Positions 39,433-42,026 of a DNA stretch of 42,026 nucleotides are shown here, piece after piece. Made by a program: the position numbers and the translations under genes. The notes under the pieces are model-generated. The model saw only the letters and a program-made list of their open reading frames with translations, was not told the DNA's origin and made no database searches. Origin of the DNA: Cylindrobasidium torrendii FP15055 ss-10. Its lineage: Eukaryota; Basidiomycota; Agaricomycetes; Agaricales; Physalacriaceae. The number at the start of each line of letters is the position of its first letter. Position 1 is the first letter of the stretch. The stretch is taken from positions 1-42,026 of the forward strand of contig KN880643.1 in assembly GCA_000934385.1 (NCBI GenBank), written 5' to 3'.

Positions 39433-41001
39433 TTAGATTTCAAATATAGGAGAATCCCAGCTGTCCATCCAAACATTCCACAAAGCCAGTGGTGACGCCG
39501 ATAGATCGGTGTATCCCTCGCTGTCCTGGACCCGAAAAGCCCTTTCATAGCCCTTCCAACTAACCGACTTGTACAACCACATCTCCACATCTCTACAGTC
39601 TTGTAAACTCAGGTATTTCGACCTCTCGTGTAGCGCGTTCTGTTGCTCAGGCGCGCGAATTTGTTTCCAGTCGACCTCGAGCTTCTCGTTGAGCTTCTTC
39701 AATAACCCATGACACATGGGCTTGTGCGGGAACTCCGAGTGCTTCCATGCAGCTTTCTGGCATTCTCTTGAGCAATACAGCGCAAGATGGCACCTTCCAC
39801 ATATTAAGAGAGAGTGGTTCTTCGTTGCCGTTGTCTCAAAACATTCTGGCGCGGCACAGGCTTCGGATCGCACAGTGCTGATGAGGGAGGCGCAAGTGCG
39901 TTCTCGGGCGGTGGCGATATCGATGTTGGCTTGGTTCAGTTGCAAACAGGCAGTCAGGCTTGGTAATTTGGGAGCGTCGATGCGTGGGGAGAGGGACGCG
40001 CGTTCTTCTTTGCTAAAGTCTGCAGTTGCCCCGTGAAGCAGCGGTACCTTGTATGCGATTTCCCAGAACATGGCACCGAGGCGACTCAAGAACGTCGTTT
40101 GGTCGTTTGCGAGGTCTTTGAATGCGTCGGATAAGAGGAGGCGTGAGGCGAAGCGGGTGACGTCGAGGTTATGCTCAGACCAGATGAGTATGTTGACCAT
40201 ATCGAGGTATCGGCCGTGGCTGAGGGCTACATCCATGAGCAGAGAAAGGAGAATATGTGTATGGAGCTCGTTCTTTGCCCGGCCTCCATAGTCGAAAGCG
40301 CGATCAGCGTGTCCAATGAGTTGCTCGGGCCAACGGCCGTCCTCGATGCGATAAACAAGACGGAACACAGTCGCGTACGAGAGTTTCCAGAGGACAAGGA
40401 ACAAGTACAGAGGCTTCTCGGTCTTCGGGAACGCATTGAAGATACGCCATAGCATGCAGACGACTTGCGAAGGCTCTTCGGCGGGGAAAATATCAACATG
40501 TTCGGACGGCCAAGTAGTCCGTCCAGTACGTTTGAAAGTTTGCTTTGACTCTTTCACGAGGTCGTCGAGGGTTACCACCTTTGAGAGACTCTCTATGGAT
40601 GGCTCGTATACCCCAAGGCCTGCGAGAACAATACCACAGAGATTATCAAAGAAGCGCTCTCCCGCCATAGTGGCTGTCGCAATCTTGCTGTGCGCTGCGC
40701 CCAAGGTGGGATCATGAGGGCAGTTGCATACGACCAGCATGTTCCCGTAGGCTAAAATCTCTTGGTGGGTCCGAGGTCTGGCGATAAACTGTAGTGCAGC
40801 CGAGAAAATTTCGGGATGGGAACGGCGTAGTTCGTTGGTGACTTCTGGTGTCGATGTGAATAGGTCGTGAAACTCGGTGAAGTATCCAGAGCAGACAGGT
40901 ACCATCCCTAAGGGTGAAAGCACGTCGACGAATGAAGCGATTCCTGCAGGGTGCGGCATGTCTGCCGAATTTAGTTCCTCAACAGTCTTGATAGACTCCA
41001 T
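39433..41001 (-). CDS. MYND zinc-finger protein
   Basis: This is a single-exon gene of 522 aa. The MYND finger lies near residues 385-430: ACAAPEC, then LICGRCHLALYCSRECQKA, then HSEFPHKPMC, giving the C-x4-C ... C-x2-C ... C-x3-C ... H ... C ligand set that binds two zinc ions. The long N-terminal region is alpha-helical in character with no SET domain motif, as in the many fungal MYND-only proteins. MYND fingers mediate protein-protein contacts, often with proline-rich partners; the partner here is unknown. The start at 41001 is the first ATG of the frame. The gene is flanked on both sides by copies of the ~130-bp repeat. Confidence 0.85.
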   Translation of the reverse strand: MESIKTVEELNSADMPHPAGIASFVDVLSPLGMVPVCSGYFTEFHDLFTSTPEVTNELRRSHPEIFSAALQFIARPRTHQEILAYGNMLVVCNCPHDPTLGAAHSKIATATMAGERFFDNLCGIVLAGLGVYEPSIESLSKVVTLDDLVKESKQTFKRTGRTTWPSEHVDIFPAEEPSQVVCMLWRIFNAFPKTEKPLYLFLVLWKLSYATVFRLVYRIEDGRWPEQLIGHADRAFDYGGRAKNELHTHILLSLLMDVALSHGRYLDMVNILIWSEHNLDVTRFASRLLLSDAFKDLANDQTTFLSRLGAMFWEIAYKVPLLHGATADFSKEERASLSPRIDAPKLPSLTACLQLNQANIDIATARERTCASLISTVRSEACAAPECFETTATKNHSLLICGRCHLALYCSRECQKAAWKHSEFPHKPMCHGLLKKLNEKLEVDWKQIRAPEQQNALHERSKYLSLQDCRDVEMWLYKSVSWKGYERAFRVQDSEGYTDLSASPLALWNVWMDSWDSPIFEI

Positions 41002-42026
41002 CTTGCTCGGGTGCTTTCCGTGTTCTGCTATGAGTTTCGATTAGGACATGCAAGGATGCGGGAAAACTGAGGCGTACCCTGTGAGCTCATGGTTAGCTTG
41101 TGGAGTGAGTAATAGTAGACCACCAGTTTAAATACTCACGGCCGCGATCGTTCCTCGATCGACAGGCCGCGGCCCATTGTCCTTGTCGACAAAGACCATT
41201 GGGATGTGTTTATGTATAGCGAATAAAGAGACCTTCGAGGCCCGGGACATTCATTCGGCTGGCCTCATAATAAGTTGAAGCTTGACCAAGGCCACACGGC
41301 CGCTTCAACCACTGTCCCACGACATCCAGTACCACTGTACCATCAATCGAATGTTTGTGCAGTTGTTCTGATGTGATTCCTGGGCGCTTACATTTTGAGT
41401 AGTATTTTATACACCGGAAGGTGAATTTACTCTCTCAGCAATAACGTGACAGACGTCAGTTAAGTACGATTAATCAATATTTGATGGTCTTTGTTACTTG
41501 CTCACCAAGCATCCGATGATATCACTCTAAAATCCCCCGGCGCATATGCACATTCCCCGGCGGCGCCAACATCTAAGATCGCGTATCGTCAGCATGAACG
41601 TGGGTATGCGCGGTAGAGCAAACCCGCCTTTTTAAGTAATGCAGTTCCCTATTCAGGGAATTTCTATTTGCGGGTTTGAAAGCAGGTGACCGTGGTTCTT
41701 ATATTAACAAACCGTGACGTAGGAACGTTAATTGTTTCTAGGCTGCTTGCACGACACCATCTCTTATTTTTTTGTGACCATATATGGACGAAATCAACGT
41801 GGCTTTCACGTGGTATGTACTCGGGACCTTGTTTGTTTGTTGCCAAGCATGCCGTTCGCCAAACACAGCGCGTCGTCCAGTTCTGCCAGCGAACATCATT
41901 GTCTGTCCTCATTCGTGCATCTCATTTTCAAAGGTTCGTCTACTACTTTTTCTATCTTATACTACCCTCTTCGAGTGGCCATGGGCCGGCGGTAAGGGAT
42001 TCCATCTTGGTGAATCCCTGCCGCTA
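41002..42026. other. Right edge, upstream of MYND gene
   Basis: Apart from the repeat at 41577-41705, I see only a weak possibility of a first exon on plus (ATG 41849, donor near 41934) of a gene running off the window. No product is recognisable. Confidence 0.35.
41577..41705 (+). repeat. Dispersed ~130-bp repeat, copy 2, with nested inverted repeats
   Basis: Direct-orientation match to 38659-38794. It contains an outer 9-bp pair CAAACCCGC (41619-41627) and GCGGGTTTG (41670-41678), enclosing an inner hairpin TTCCCT-ATTC-AGGGAA (41645-41660). It could be a tiny non-autonomous element or a conserved structured regulatory segment. Confidence 0.8.

Noticed and set aside
38659..41705. The direct repeats as LTRs of a retrotransposon
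   Set aside because: No gag, pol, primer-binding site or polypurine tract between them, and the copies lack TG...CA ends.
41849..41995. A gene starting at the right edge
   Set aside because: Only one ATG and a possible donor are visible; there is not enough sequence to support a call.

Overview
The window is nuclear DNA of a filamentous basidiomycete, most likely an agaricomycete. The evidence is short GT-AG introns (about 40-75 bp), many intron-rich housekeeping-type genes, clusters of single-exon F-box genes of the mushroom type (RYIPDDIL...VCRNWRA core), a single-finger CCCH family, an agaricomycete-style DDE transposon and a MYND gene. There is no rRNA, tRNA, operon or bacterial-type signal. 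Gene models were assembled by hand from reading frames plus splice sites, so exon borders are inferences unless stated otherwise.

Layout. 192-3450: a complete Tc1/mariner-superfamily-like transposon with 63-bp perfect terminal inverted repeats (TIRs), TA flanks and an open five-exon transposase gene. 3915-7075 (minus strand): CCCH coiled-coil gene 1, an F-box relic and F-box gene A. 7444-9039 (minus): a membrane-anchored PC-esterase/TBL-like acyltransferase. 10216-12063 (plus): an AGC-type kinase. 12239-15088: CCCH gene 2 (minus) and F-box gene B (plus), sharing a 225-bp divergent promoter. 15975-20453 (plus): a 15-exon gene joining a long low-complexity region to a degenerate aminopeptidase P. 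20746-23924 (minus): a recent tandem duplication of an F-box gene, copy C (nonsense mutation) and copy D (intact). 24185-25835 (plus): a securin-like candidate. 26101-31465: F-box copies E, F and G, each with a different lesion. 31885-33987 (minus): CCCH gene 3. 34716-35772 (minus): a decayed unknown gene broken by a 19-bp tandem triplication. 37569-38018 (plus): a small unknown protein whose intron can be read through. 38974-39147: another F-box relic. 39433-41001 (minus): a MYND-finger protein, flanked by two copies of a structured ~130-bp repeat.

Two lineage-specific families dominate the window. The F-box family has seven near full-length copies and two relics. It shows birth-and-death: three copies are intact, one is truncated near its C terminus and three are disabled, by a nonsense mutation, a 79-bp insertion and a 7-bp duplication. 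Four copies share an upstream element (GGMCCGATCARAGSC). The CCCH family has three members. Each has one CCCH finger near the N terminus, a disordered linker ending in a psi-K-x-E motif, a long coiled coil and a basic C-terminal tail. Each sits next to an F-box gene or relic, once on a shared promoter. This recurrent pairing is the best candidate for an undescribed system in the window. A functional link is inference only.

Other notable points are the likely catalytically dead aminopeptidase P, with three of five metal ligands replaced, its chain of phase-1 symmetrical exons, and the intact, probably recent transposon.
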